Shown here: positions 48,808 through 59,600 of the stretch, one piece after another | Numbering within the stretch: position 1 is the stretch's first letter | Layout of the letters: every line of letters begins with the position of its first letter | Source of the DNA: Corynespora cassiicola | Taxonomy: Eukaryota; Ascomycota; Dothideomycetes; Pleosporales; Corynesporascaceae | Length of the DNA stretch: 64,000 nucleotides | NCBI GenBank assembly: GCA_022059125.1 | Contig: JAEUWY010000020.1 | Span: 868,001 to 932,000, forward strand | Direction of reading: 5' to 3' | The notes under the pieces: model-generated | Seen by the model: the letters and a program-made list of their open reading frames with translations, nothing else | What the model was told of the DNA's origin: nothing | Database searches by the model: none | Translations under genes and position numbers: made by a program

Positions 48808-49344
48808 ATGTCCTACGAAATCCCAAAATATGCGTTTGCCAACCAAGCTCCAGGTCACCGGCCCAGAGTAGCCTATGGCATACAGGGAGGATCCACAGAC
48901 GACGCTCCCGAACCACCAGACTGGAACCGAGAATAAGGCCAAACCAAGAACAAGGAAAATGCTGAAGAGGAGGACAAAGAGAAAAAAAACTCGAAGAAAA
49001 GGTAGTAGACCTGCATACCTCGGTCTTCACAATCAACAAAGAAGACCACACACTGGGTAATCTCCTCCAGCAACGTCTATACCTGATGAAGTGTCAAATT
49101 CGCTGGATATAACGTTCCCAACCCTCTTGAATCCACGATAAAGTTGAGGATTGGAACGGATGGATCGGTTACTCCGAAAGATGTGCTGGTCGCATGCATG
49201 AGGAAGACGATTGAAGACCTTGAGGTTCTGAAGATGTCCTTTAATCGAGAGCATCAGCTTTTTCGGGAAGCTACGGACATAAGCCAGGAAGAACCTAGTC
49301 AAATTGACCATAACATGGAGGGAGATGGAGGGGAGATGTTGTAA
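48808..49344 (+). pseudogene. Broken copy of RNA polymerase II subunit RPB11
   Basis: Three pieces in two frames together match the RPB11/RPC19 family. A possible start at 48808 opens a frame that meets TAA at 48934 and then continues as KENAEEEDKEKK. After an eight-A run (48982-48989) the sense moves to another frame, 49002-49079, with FTINKEDHTLGNLLQQRL, the family signature. Between 49080 and 49093 it returns to the first frame with VKFAGYNVPNPLE, then LRIGTDGSVTPKDVLVAC and a C-terminal helix, ending at 49344. RPB11 pairs with RPB3 in the enzyme core, and an intact single copy is essential in yeast, so another copy should exist elsewhere. The two frame changes compensate each other. Alternatives are missed bases in the assembly or undetected splicing, but no GT-AG pair of normal size fits between 49080 and 49093. 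The N-terminal boundary is uncertain. Confidence 0.65.
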
Positions 49345-49892
49345 GAATTGCCATCTGGGGAAGTGTTGATTGGGCTTGTGCTTTAACATTCTGCTCGCAA
49401 GCTCCAATTTTTGACAAATTGATCTCATGGTAATTGATTAGAGCCACCAAGCGTTGAGCATTGTTGGCTCTATAGTCCAATTGGAACAAAAGCCTCCCTC
49501 CTTCACTTGATTTTGGATCTTTGGCCTCGCCACCAAATATGCCACAATGTTTCCATCTGATATTTCTTCAGTTTGATACTACAGAATATCATGCAGATCT
49601 TCAATGCGTAGAACACCTAGGCAATGAATACTAACTATATGAGTTCCAAGTAATTTTACTTTGGACTGCAAGCTAGATCTAATGCAATAGCCACATAACG
49701 GTGTGGACCTGTCAAAAACCTTTGAGAGGCAGGCACTTCTTTCTTCCAAACTTTTGATTAGTAAATGATCAACTCATTTATTAGCCATCACAGCATCGGA
49801 AAACCCCCACGCTCAGCAAACCATGCACCGAAACGCCATACATGCACCACAAAACACCAAGTGCCAAAATCCCCAGAAACACCCTTTCAACA
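49345..49892. other. Convergent intergenic region
   Basis: About 550 bp between the RPB11 relic and the next minus-strand gene, relatively AT-rich; nothing recognised. Confidence 0.5.
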
Positions 49893-50971
49893 TCACCGCG
49901 TCCTCCTCGGATCCCTACCCGCCTCATAGGTCGAATGATTCCGAACCTCTTGGAACGAAACCCTCCTCCGCACCGCACTCCCCCTCCCCCTCCCCCTCAG
50001 CGGGCTCCCCGACTCAGGCCGTACATGCTCCACCACCTCTCTCTCCCCAATCCCAGCCATCTCAGGCGAATCCAACGCCTCAAACCTCCCCCAAGGATTC
50101 ACCCCACCCTTCCCCACCGCCTGCTGCTCCGCGCTCATACTCTTCTCCAACACCTCATACGCCTTCGCAACCTCGCCCGGCAGCTCAACCCTCAACCCGC
50201 CCACCTGCTCCGGCTGCCCAGACTTGGGCGCCCAATTCCCGCCCAACGGGATAAAAGACTCCCACTGCTGCAGCGCACTCCCGCTCACGAACCGCGCATG
50301 CGTATACAACCCCACGCCCTTGATACTCGTCGGCTTCGTCCCATCCGCCGGCCGCGGCCTGCGAAACATGGAGATCATGTCGTGCTTCACTTTCTCGGCG
50401 CGGCGGCGGTGCAAGCGCGAGTCCACACCGAGCGGGACGTGCGGGTCTGGAGTTGCGCTGCCGACGCGGGGCGCATAGTACTGGAAGGGCTGGGGCTGCG
50501 GCTGCGGCGGCGGGGTCGGGTCAACGTATAGGTCGTTGTTGGACGTGTCGTCGTCGGAGTCGGGGTAGCCCGTCAGAGTATCAATGTTAGAGTTCGGGAG
50601 GAAGGCTTCTGGGGGAGGGGTGCCCGGAGGCGGGGGCGGGCGGTTGACGGCGTCGAAGGACATTTTGCGTTTGGGCGGGCGTGAGGGAGCCCCGGGGGGG
50701 CCCTGTGGGGTCGTGAATTGGATGTTGAGGAATTCGTGCCAGGCTGGCTTCAATGCTGATAGACAGGCAGGGCAAGGACAAGGACAGGGACGGAGCAGGG
50801 CCAGGAAAAAGGAATAGTTCGGCGGTTTGGTTTGGCTAATGGGCAACGGCGGCGGCGATTCCCGTGTATAGCACCGATGTCCGCAGCTGACTTGGAGCCC
50901 GGAGAAGGAAGCATACCTTGAGGACTTCCTCCCGGAGCGGCTTTGCTCGCCGGATGAGTTTGCGACCCCAT
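49893..50971 (-). CDS. Unidentified proline-rich protein, about 305 residues
   Basis: Minus strand, best model exon 1 50971-50917 (MGSQTHPASKAAPGGSPQ) and exon 2 50755-49893, with a 161-bp intron (GTATGC donor, ATCAG acceptor). Exon 2 opens with LKPAWHEFLNIQFTTPQGPP and then has Pro-rich runs (RPPPPPGTPPPEA), an acidic patch (YPDSDDDTSNND), a basic segment (SRLHRRRAEKVKHDMISMF) and VGLYTHARFVSGSALQQWES. A second ATG at 50982 reads a different frame through the same exon 1 and would fit an alternative acceptor ending at 50748 (CATTGAAG), giving a 306-residue form with a basic N-terminus. I do not recognise the family. The SDR gene is divergent, 479 bp away. Confidence 0.6.
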
Positions 50972-51450
50972 GGCGGTGCCATTGTTGCCAATTAGCCTCC
51001 AAGGAAAGGTAAGGTAAGGGAGCGTGGGGAAGGGTGCCGCAATCCCTCACGCAATCTGGTGTTGTCCCGAGTCCCGATATCGATAAGGACGATCTACGCT
51101 AGCCGTTTGTGGAAGCCGCATCGTGTGGCGTCTGCGCGTCATCGCGGCATCATGTGCCGGTATGTGCCTGAGCCTGTGGACTATTTTTGCTGACATCAAG
51201 ACAGCTGCGATTGATCGCATTCATGGAGATCAAAACGTCACCATGGCTCGCCTATCTGATCGGAGAGCGGGTGCTAGTAAGGGTACTATAAGGGTCACTC
51301 AGATCCAGAATATAAACCAATACTTGCAGTGGCATTACATTTGTCTCCTCTCCTATGAACTGCCTCCGATACCCTACTCTTAGAGTATCAATTCTCCAAA
51401 TCAGTAAAAAAATAAACAAAAGCAGAACCATACACACCACAAACTTCATC
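50972..51450. other. Divergent promoter region between the proline-rich gene and the SDR gene
   Basis: About 480 bp. An upstream in-frame ATG for the SDR gene lies at 51355. Nothing else recognised. Confidence 0.45.
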
Positions 51451-52488
51451 ATGCAAGCCGTCAAGAACAAAGTCGCTGAAAACATGGGCAAGACAGTCCC
51501 AGCCCACGACCTCGCTTCCTCCTCTACTCAATTCTCCCTCGACCAAGTCCCCGACCTGACCGGTAAAGTTGCCCTCGTAACTGGCGGCTCAGAAGGCATC
51601 GGCTACGGCTGCACGCACACGCTCCTCTCCCACAACATCTCCAAGCTCTTCATCCTCTCCAAATCCGAAGACATCGTCTCCGAAGCCCTCGGCGCCATAA
51701 AATCCGAGATGGGACAAGAGGCCGCGAACAAGATCAAGTGGATGCAATGCGACCTCTCCGACTGGGAGCAGACGGGCAAGGTCGCCTTCGACATCGCAAA
51801 CCAGACCGACCGTCTCGACATCCTGATCAACAACGCGGCCCGCGGCATCATGACGGCGCAGCTCGCCGCAAACGGCGTGGACCTGCACATGGCGGGGAAC
51901 CACATGGGGCACGTCGTACTGACGAGCCACCTGCTGCCTCTGCTCAAAGATACGGCCAAGAAGGGGGATGTCGTCCGCATCGTGAACCTCGCGTCCAACC
52001 TGCACGAGAATATCCCAGAGGACACGCGGTTCGAGAGCTTGGAGGAGATTAATAAGGATTCGGGGCCGCAGCTGCAGTACGGACGTACAAAGTTGTGCTC
52101 CATCTTGTACTCCAAGTACCTGGCCAAACATCTCACCTCGCAAGTGCCGAATATTCTGGCGAATGCTACGCACCCTGGTATCGTGGATACGAGACAGACC
52201 AACGATCATATCCATGAGGCGTACCCGCTTGGTGGCTATGCCATGAGTGTGGGGATGGCGCCGTTCAAGAAGACGCAGTTTGAGGGCGCCGTGTCGACCA
52301 TGTACGCAGCGACAATGGCGGACAAGAGCGGTCAATACATCTGCCCACCCGCCATCGTGGAGAAGGGAAGCCCACAGGCGAACGACGAGGAGTTGGCAGA
52401 GCGGTTGATGGACCTGACGTGGAAGATTGTCAAGGAAAAGACCAAGTCGACGAGTGCGGAGCAGGGATGTCCGTTCAAGAGATATTAA
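51451..52488 (+). CDS. Short-chain dehydrogenase/reductase (retinol-dehydrogenase-like)
   Basis: Intronless, 345 residues from ATG 51451. It is a Rossmann-fold NAD(P)H oxidoreductase of unknown substrate. The cofactor motif TGGSEGIG is at residues 44-51, NNAA follows the fourth strand (LDILINNAARG), the catalytic Ser is S182 in NLASN, and the Tyr/Lys pair is Y210 and K214 in YGRTK. The C-terminal part (NATHPGIVDTRQTND, CPPAIVEKGSPQAND) resembles fungal members close to WW-domain oxidoreductase/retinol dehydrogenase. An in-frame ATG at 51355 would add 32 basic, hydroxylated residues that could serve as a mitochondrial leader; I chose 51451 because its context (CATCATGC, after a purine-rich leader) and the usual family N-terminus fit better. 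No pathway neighbours are seen. Confidence 0.88.
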   Translation: MQAVKNKVAENMGKTVPAHDLASSSTQFSLDQVPDLTGKVALVTGGSEGIGYGCTHTLLSHNISKLFILSKSEDIVSEALGAIKSEMGQEAANKIKWMQCDLSDWEQTGKVAFDIANQTDRLDILINNAARGIMTAQLAANGVDLHMAGNHMGHVVLTSHLLPLLKDTAKKGDVVRIVNLASNLHENIPEDTRFESLEEINKDSGPQLQYGRTKLCSILYSKYLAKHLTSQVPNILANATHPGIVDTRQTNDHIHEAYPLGGYAMSVGMAPFKKTQFEGAVSTMYAATMADKSGQYICPPAIVEKGSPQANDEELAERLMDLTWKIVKEKTKSTSAEQGCPFKRY

Positions 52489-52596
52489 GGTTTCTTGTGT
52501 ATACGTATAGCGTGACGATATTGGAATGGTAGATTCATGACTTCGTGTGCCTTGCCCAAAAAAGAGTGTGTGGTGAAGTGACGGATGGGAAAAACA

Positions 52597-54102
52597 TTAT
52601 GCCAGGAAAAATGCACCGCTGGGTATAACGCTGTCCTTTCTCGTGTCCTCCTCATCGCTGCCAAAGCGCCAGCAATGTGACTCCTTCCGCCGCTCCTTCA
52701 CGACCCAATAACGCACGCTCTTTCTCTTGATTGGCGTCCGCAGATCCTTGACCGCGTCGAGGAGCCAGTAGTCCGTCCTGGCCACCGTCAAGCGTACTTT
52801 GAACGTCTCCAGCTGCGGTGCATACGTGCCCCTCGATCCCAGGTATTCTCCGATGCGCCCAACCTTCTTGGTGCAGTTGTTCCCCAACGCCCATGGACAG
52901 TATGCAATAAAGTCGTCGCGTAGGATCAGATGCTGGATTCCTGCCGGAAGAACCTCATCCAACTTTGCAGCAAACTCGGGCGCCCACCCGAGGAACATGA
53001 CCATTGGGACATCCAGCTTGCGGAGGCTTTGCATCTCTTTTAGAACGGTCAGGGTGCCTTGGATGGGCGGGAACTGCAATCCCGCCTCTAGCACCTCGGC
53101 GGCAGACAGCGAGCCAGGGGCCATCCTCAGAGTCAGCTTACAATCCTCCAACGTATTTTTGAGATTGGCAAGCGCAATGTTCAGTCCGTCGAGGTTAAGG
53201 TATGGGGACAAGGGGGGAGCACCAGCGGAATCATGGTCAAAAAGAATTTCCTGGTCGTAGTGGAAGCGCTTCAGGTTGGGCGCCGCGGACAGCAGCTGGT
53301 CAAGCGTGGACCTGTTGATGTTGGTGCGGAACAGGTGTAACATGGTCAAGCTCTCGCTTCTGGGCGCTTCCGGCCTATTCCAACGGAACTGCCAAGGTTG
53401 GGTCATGGTCACCTGGAATTTCTCGACGCTCCTCGAGTAGAACATGGGCCGGATCAGGTCGAGGTCCATGTAATTCACAGAGTTGTCCGGATCCGGCCTC
53501 ACGTCTCCGAACATGACATGCTTGAGCCCAGGGAATAGGCTGTCTGCCCGCTTGAGGATTTGTGGCAGAAAAAGCGAATACATGAGGAATCCGTCTCCGA
53601 GTTCTAACGTGGTCAGCCGAGAAAACCGGGTCAGCACTAGGATGGCCAAAGCGTCTTTGCTGCGCCCCCGGAACTGGGCTATTGATTTGTGCATCTCTTC
53701 ATCCACCAGCTGATAGAACTGGTTTGACGCAAAAATCGTCTGCGTCTTGGACAGCGTCGTACAGCCCTCGAGGCCCCAAAGGTTGACGGTCCATGTCTGC
53801 TGTTGCAGCTCTGCTTCCCAGGGGTTGAACTTGGTCCAATTGGGGTGGGGTCCGAGCAATCTGAAGGCCCTGACGTGCGATGTAAGCTGCGGCCGCTCAA
53901 GAAGAGTTCGCAGGAGGAACGAGAGCCTCCGGGCGCAGCTGCGCGACTTTCCAGCCTTGAAGATGATTTCCTGGTACAGGTACGGTATTGATTTTTCTCT
54001 CAAGGGCTTGCACAGGCGTGAAAGCTCGCTGACGGTTCGTTGCGAAAGTTGGTCGAATACAAGTGAGAGTACGTCCTCGGGCAAATCTGTAAAGCGGGCC
54101 AT
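52597..54102 (-). CDS. F-box protein with leucine-rich-like repeats
   Basis: Single exon, 501 residues. The F-box occupies about residues 3-48 (FTDLPEDVLSLVFDQLSQRT, then CKPLREKSIPYLYQEI), the standard start for the large fungal F-box family. The body contains irregular Leu-rich segments (LTRFSRLTTLELGDGFLMY, LKHVMFGDVRPD, LTMLHLFRTNINRSTLDQLL) suggesting a degenerate LRR substrate-binding region. It would act in an SCF ubiquitin ligase; the substrate is unknown. Its 3' end lies only 108 bp from the convergent SDR gene. Confidence 0.85.
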   Translation of the reverse strand: MARFTDLPEDVLSLVFDQLSQRTVSELSRLCKPLREKSIPYLYQEIIFKAGKSRSCARRLSFLLRTLLERPQLTSHVRAFRLLGPHPNWTKFNPWEAELQQQTWTVNLWGLEGCTTLSKTQTIFASNQFYQLVDEEMHKSIAQFRGRSKDALAILVLTRFSRLTTLELGDGFLMYSLFLPQILKRADSLFPGLKHVMFGDVRPDPDNSVNYMDLDLIRPMFYSRSVEKFQVTMTQPWQFRWNRPEAPRSESLTMLHLFRTNINRSTLDQLLSAAPNLKRFHYDQEILFDHDSAGAPPLSPYLNLDGLNIALANLKNTLEDCKLTLRMAPGSLSAAEVLEAGLQFPPIQGTLTVLKEMQSLRKLDVPMVMFLGWAPEFAAKLDEVLPAGIQHLILRDDFIAYCPWALGNNCTKKVGRIGEYLGSRGTYAPQLETFKVRLTVARTDYWLLDAVKDLRTPIKRKSVRYWVVKERRKESHCWRFGSDEEDTRKDSVIPSGAFFLA

Positions 54103-56875
54103 TGCTGAAATGTGGCGTCAGGCTGGCGATGGTACAATCTCATCGATGTCGAGTTGAGATATACCTGTCGAATATATGCTTGGAGAGGAGAACACCCATC
54201 GTGCGCACCTTCCGCAACGGGCCCTATTATTGAATTTGGGGGTGGAGATGAGAAGGAAGGTGGCGTGGAGGAAAAGGTAGAGTGAATTTCCCCTGTCACA
54301 TGCTTTAGCCGCCACGCCGTTCCCGTAAGCAGAAGTTCGCAGAGGCGCTTAACCGAACTTAGATTAAGCGGATACCTTCCCGGCCGGCGGACGTCCAGGG
54401 TGTGCAGAAACGGTCTTCGGGTAGGCCGAACTGGTTGAGATGACGTCCATGCAGGTCCTCGCAACAACTACACAAGAGATATCACGATCCACGGACACCA
54501 GCATGGTTTTTGTCTGCAGGCCTCTTTTAACCACCCGTTTTGGCATGTCACACAGACCAATGGATCAGTCGGATCCCGGGGCCGAAACGATCCGCCTGAA
54601 GTGTAGTGAGCATAGACTTTCTCTAGCGAGTAAACACTATAGCTGCTGGTGCATGCGTCGACATGGAGCCAAAGGCAAGTGACAGCTTAGTGCTATGCGC
54701 CCGGGTTACGGGAACGTGTCAGTACCCGCGGGATGACTGTAGCGTGGCAAATGGGGAAGGTGATGCTTGATTGAGATGAAGGCTACCATCGTGGTATTCG
54801 GGACCCGTGCTATAAACAGCAGTGATGCTGTAAGGGGTTCCAGTTGCGAACCATAACCACTCTGCTGCACCAACATTGCGCAGTCGTTCCCTTGCGATGG
54901 GACGCCAGGCTAACAGCCGCTATCATGACATGCTGGCTATAATAGCGCGAAGTGTCCGTTGGGTTGACTTTGTTGCCAACACGCCTGACCGGACCACACT
55001 ATTTCCGTGAACAGCCCCCATTCGATATATGCGCCTTTCCATGATGCAGTGTCAATCATATATAGTGCCCTCCGCGGAAAGCCAGACTGAAGCTTTGTTT
55101 GGCAACTGACGCTCGTTTGATGTCAAGTATGTGACGTCTTGGGATCTGCCCAGGTGGCTGAGTGGCAATGCCCAACTGTATACTTCCAGCCTAGCCACCT
55201 CGGCGTAGTCATAGTTGGGGGCCCTTTTCAGGTGAAAGGAGTCAAGAAGGGCGGCTTCCACAGATGATGTTGCCATTCTCTAGCTGCTGTCAGTGAAATC
55301 GAAGCGACTATTTTTTCTTTCCGCTACCGATATGTCATTTCAGGCTGTATTAAACTCTGTGTTCTGGCCACGAGATCAAAACAACGCTGCATTTTCTGGG
55401 GATCGTTCTAGCATGGAGACTAGTGGCGGCAGGTAGTCTTCTAAGACAAGGGAACCTTGGGACATGTAATCCATATCCATTCCAAGTGCCATGTGGCAGT
55501 TGGATATTCTATCCGGACCTAGGCCCCTGGAAATTCAATCAGTGGTGTAGATGGGAAGCGGAGGTGGCAATGGAGCCCGATGCATGTCGGCCCGGCGGGA
55601 CACATGACGAGGTCCACCTGAGGAGCTGTGGGCGAAACAAGTGATAATCGAGCGGCTCGAGAGCATGTTGATGAATTTTATTTAGGCCTCCGGATGTTGT
55701 AATAATTGAAGCCACTTGGAAGGAGTTTTCTCAACCTTCCGCTCGAGGATCCGACTTCTAAGGAAGATTTCCAAGTGTTGCATCATTCTTCGCCAACAAA
55801 TGGTGACGTGAAAAAAAATATCAAATAAGGTTCAAAGTGTTGGTTCAAGCCTCAGTATGAGCCCGATATTGGCCAAATCGAGTATGCCTGAAGACATCAT
55901 AATGATCGTTCCATGCTGCGAATGATACCGCCCGGAGCAACTAGGTGCATTTGAATAGAGCGCTCACGTCGTATCTGGCGTGATTTTTACATTGATTCAT
56001 GCAAGCTAGATTGCTTGCATTGTTAATGATGTAAACGAAGGTGCTCGTATCTGGGGCCATGGAAGGATAGTCCCGAATATCGGGGGGGGGTTTCCAGTGA
56101 AATGGAGATTACAAAGTCCATGCCAGTACTCAGGGATGGCCTTGAATAACCACCCCAACTGACACTGTGAGATGTGCTTGAAAAGGTAGAAGCTTCGAGA
56201 TGTACATTGGCTTTCTTATCCGGCTTCCCAGATAAATAAAGACTGGAGCCAACTATGTCGAATCGAGAGGCGATATGGAGACTGCGTACAGGTGGCATGG
56301 CAAGGCCAAGAACAACAAGGTTGCATACGGTCTATCCCTTGCCGGAGGGAGGACCTGAAGCATGTATTCGCTGTCGAAATAAGGGTTCATGTCCAATTCT
56401 CCAAGACGCTAATCGATTTGGAGAAGTGAATCCCCGCCAAATCGATGAGATGGAATGAGGGTAGGAGGCTGACGAGGGCTGTCTCTGGCGATACAAAAAC
56501 ATGTTCCAGCAGCTCCGGTAACAAATCGGAGAAGCAAGCTAGTAAGGCATTGGAAGACTAGTCAGTGGTGGATAGCACGAGGTGTGAAGATGGATGGTGA
56601 GGGCGCCGAGAGGGGTTTAGACAGGGCCTGGACCGTGCGCGGGACCGCGACGGACCGCCGGTGACCAATGGTGATGTGCATGTCGTCTCCCCGGCTTGAA
56701 GATGGGTTGGGCTGTAAACCTTGGAAGCCACCCGTTCCTCCTAGGAATGTTAATTACACTTTTACAACTGACACATTCAGCCTCAGAAACGGGCTTGGCA
56801 ATTTGAGTCATGGTGGAGTTGTATTTGATAAACTCCGAACCCAAATCTTGGGTTTCTATCGTGCTGTGCAATCAG
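54103..56875. other. 2.8-kb gene-free region
   Basis: No frame with protein-like composition on either strand; short frames are interrupted and lack motifs. Composition is near neutral with A-runs (for example 55811-55818). It probably holds the F-box gene promoter and the Rad57 3'UTR; a decayed repeat is possible but no terminal repeats were seen. Confidence 0.5.
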
Positions 56876-58257
56876 CTACTCTTCTTTAGCTATGTGCCGC
56901 ACGCCGCTCTTCGCTACTTCAAACTCGACCCCCCTCCCGTCGGATGGTGCTGCCCAGGGAGCGAAAACGACCTTGAACCAGCGGCGCCACTTTGATATAT
57001 GGGCTTCTTCATCATTCCATCGGTCTTCGCCGTTGACGCTTATGATAGGCGGACGGGTTGCAAACACCGGCTGCTTTGTTAGCGCGATACGGCATGCTAT
57101 TTGGTTAGTCCACACCAAACCCAATGATGGAGTCTTGAGAGTATGCGGAGGGTCGGAGCGCACATCTCCCCAGCCAGTTATCCAATGCTGCTGGTGGTCG
57201 AGTGCCATGGGATCGGGCGACAGCGTCAAGCCAACGTCTTGCTGCGACGAGGCATTTGATGGCGAGGCATTTGGCGGCTGTGGAGTGTTCTCGCGGCGAC
57301 CAGCCTGACTGTTGGCAGACGCGGTGCGCGAGATGGGGTTGGAGAGCGAGGGGGGTGGGCGCGTGAACCTGTCAGCAACCTGGTTTGCTACCACCACGGC
57401 AATTCCCTCTGTGCGAGCAAGCTGGCGGAGCAGGGCTCCTAGCTGGGCGAGTTGGGCACCCCGCTTGGCCAGGGATGCGGCGCCATTGCCGCTGCCAGAC
57501 TTGTCGAACTCTGCACGATAATTTGCAGCCACCGAGTCCAAGACCACCAGGCCCACTTTGTGCTTCCTGATGGCGACGGGCAGTTGGTAGCGCAGTATGT
57601 GCTCCTGCGATTCGAGGTCGGGAGTGCTGATGCTCAATATGCGGGAGAGGGACGGCCTGTCGGTGGGTGCTAGCGCGGCCAGGCGCGGATGGGAGGAAAG
57701 CAGCTGGGTCAGACGGTTCGTAGCAAGGGGCGCCTCGGTTGATATGTAGACGGCCGATTTGGACAGGCCGTGGGGCGGCGGCAGCTGGGAGGCCAGCAGC
57801 AGGGTGAGCAGCAGCTGTGTTTTACCGGCACCACTGGGACAGCATTCAGTCAGCAATCGGCACTCGACGTGGCAGCAGGAGGGTGTGCGCGGGCGCGGGT
57901 GCGAGCGCACCTCTCACCAGTCACCTCGACCAGGTAGCCAGGCGGGATGCCGCCGCCCAAAGCAGCATCGAGGGCCTCGTCCAAGGTGGTTATACAGGGC
58001 CATCCGCGGGCAGCCGACAGGAAGGCGGCGCGGGGGGCTTCCTCTCCGCCGAAACCGAGCTGCCGGTGGAGGGCGGATAGGGCAGCTTCGACGAGCTTCT
58101 TCACCTCGGCGGGGGGCAGCTGGGCGCGCTTCGCGACGTCGGCGGGCTCGAGGGTGACGAGGTCGCTGGTGGAGACGAGGGCCCGGTCGAGCGACGGCAG
58201 CAGGTGCGTGTACGGCCGGGTGTCGAAGTCGGGCAGCACGTGCAGCAGATCCGTCAT
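56876..58257 (-). CDS. Rad57-type RecA/Rad51 paralogue
   Basis: Minus strand, exon 1 58257-57911 and exon 2 57833-56876, joined to 434 residues. Rad57 acts with Rad55 to stabilise Rad51 filaments during recombination. The N-terminal helical domain (DLLHVLPDFDTRPYTHL, then VAKRAQLPPAEVKKLVEAAL) precedes the ATPase core. Walker A is GESGAGKT at residues 114-121 and is split by the 77-bp intron in the Ser codon. Walker B is LVVLDS ending near D215, followed by AANYRAEFD. Loop regions include VVVANQVADRF and a long Ser/Asn/Pro-rich insertion (about 260-310) before the final SLGLVWTNQIACRI and RWFKVVFAPWA. The insertion and the RWFKVVF ending are typical of fungal Rad57 rather than Rad51. Only donor GTGCGC (57910) keeps the frame; a nearer-consensus GTGAGA at 57917 does not. 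Confidence 0.9.
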
Positions 58258-59600
58258 GGGGGTGGCATTTCCTGAGGCGGCTCTGCGGAGGCGACGCCGG
58301 CGACAGGACGGCCAGGCCGGTGGAGCAGCGGCGGCAGCACGTGACGGGCGTGACGTGGGCGCGCCGTGGGCGTGCCGTGGGGTGCTCCTTTTCTCCGCGT
58401 GGAGACGTCACCGCAGCCTCGCCCGCCGAGCGCCGGCCAGCCCATTCCCCGCAGGTTTGGCGGATTGGCGCCGTTGGCATACATCAGCATCAGCCGCCCA
58501 TGCGGCCTGCCTGGGCACGTAGTATGCAGCGCGTGCCGTGTCATGGCCGCCCCCCGTGCCCCTCCGCCCGCCAGGCCATGCCCGCATGCCCGCCTGCCCG
58601 CATGCCCGCACGTCTGTCCTCGAGCCCAGCACGCTGCAGTCGGCCTGGCGACTCCACGCAGCTCCAGCCTGTCGCGCTGCACTGTGCCAGCTGCTCACGG
58701 CGGCCGTCGACTAGAAGCGAGCCTCGCCTGCACCCCAGGCTGCCCACACGTTGCTCCGATTAACCGGCCAGGCCTAGCCATCCATCGGACGGTGCGTCTT
58801 TTTAAAGCCCACCCTACCACTGGCACTTCCACTCGTCCGCAGCGACTGATACCTGCCTCGACTACAGGGTTCCCGGTACTCCTCGGGGCTACCTCCCACG
58901 AAACCACCCTCCTCTTGGCCGAGCCTGTCTAATACATGCCCTCGAGAGACCCTGGCGGCTGTCCTTTTCCGCCTGCTCACCACTGGCACGCTGCCTGTTG
59001 CAAACACACTGCCGTTGCATCTCCTGCTGCCTGGTAAGCTGCCTCGCCCGCCGGTATACTGATTGCAGCAGCCTTGCCCTCTACGCCGCCTCCCGTTGCA
59101 GCTGTTCCGAAGGCACGCTCGCTCTTGCGGAATCCCCAAGCCTGCAGCTCGTCTCGGGCCCACCACTAAGCTCCCGGTAAGCTTGTCCCTTTCCTTTCTG
59201 GCCCCCCTCGTTGGCCCTCTTTATCGGCCCATTCACCTTCTCCAATCTCGCCATATGCGGGTCATCTTCCGAGTCGGCGGTCCGCTGCCTCTGCTACTTG
59301 GTCCAACCTGCCCACAATTACAGAGGGCTATCGCGCGTTTCACATGCTTCGCCCTCTCTCGTCGCGAGCCATACCCGCCCGCTGCCACTTTCCCCTTTCG
59401 TCCATTTCCGTATAAAACCTACCCTCGGCCTCTGTACTCTCATGTCCTAGTCGGTTCGCCCTTCCACCCTCGCCCGAGCACTCCAATGCCGGTCTACTAC
59501 CTCCAGGATTGTCACTACTTCTACCGCAGCGCCTTGCGGTTATTGTCCATCAGCACCTTCATCTCGCCCCTCTACGCTTAGCTAACCCTTCCTCTTTATC
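58258..59600. promoter_or_regulatory. Divergent promoter region between Rad57 and the carnitine acetyltransferase
   Basis: About 1.3 kb with no supportable gene. The right part is pyrimidine-rich, as usual upstream of fungal start codons, and contains donor-like GTAAGC elements at 59037 and 59177, so leader introns are possible. CGTGCCGTG and GCCCGCATGCCC repeats occur at about 58360-58380 and 58575-58612. Confidence 0.45.

Noticed and set aside
55149..55225. GGTGGCTGAGTGGC resembling a Ser/Leu tRNA D-arm
   Set aside because: No matching B box, anticodon arm or acceptor stem follows.
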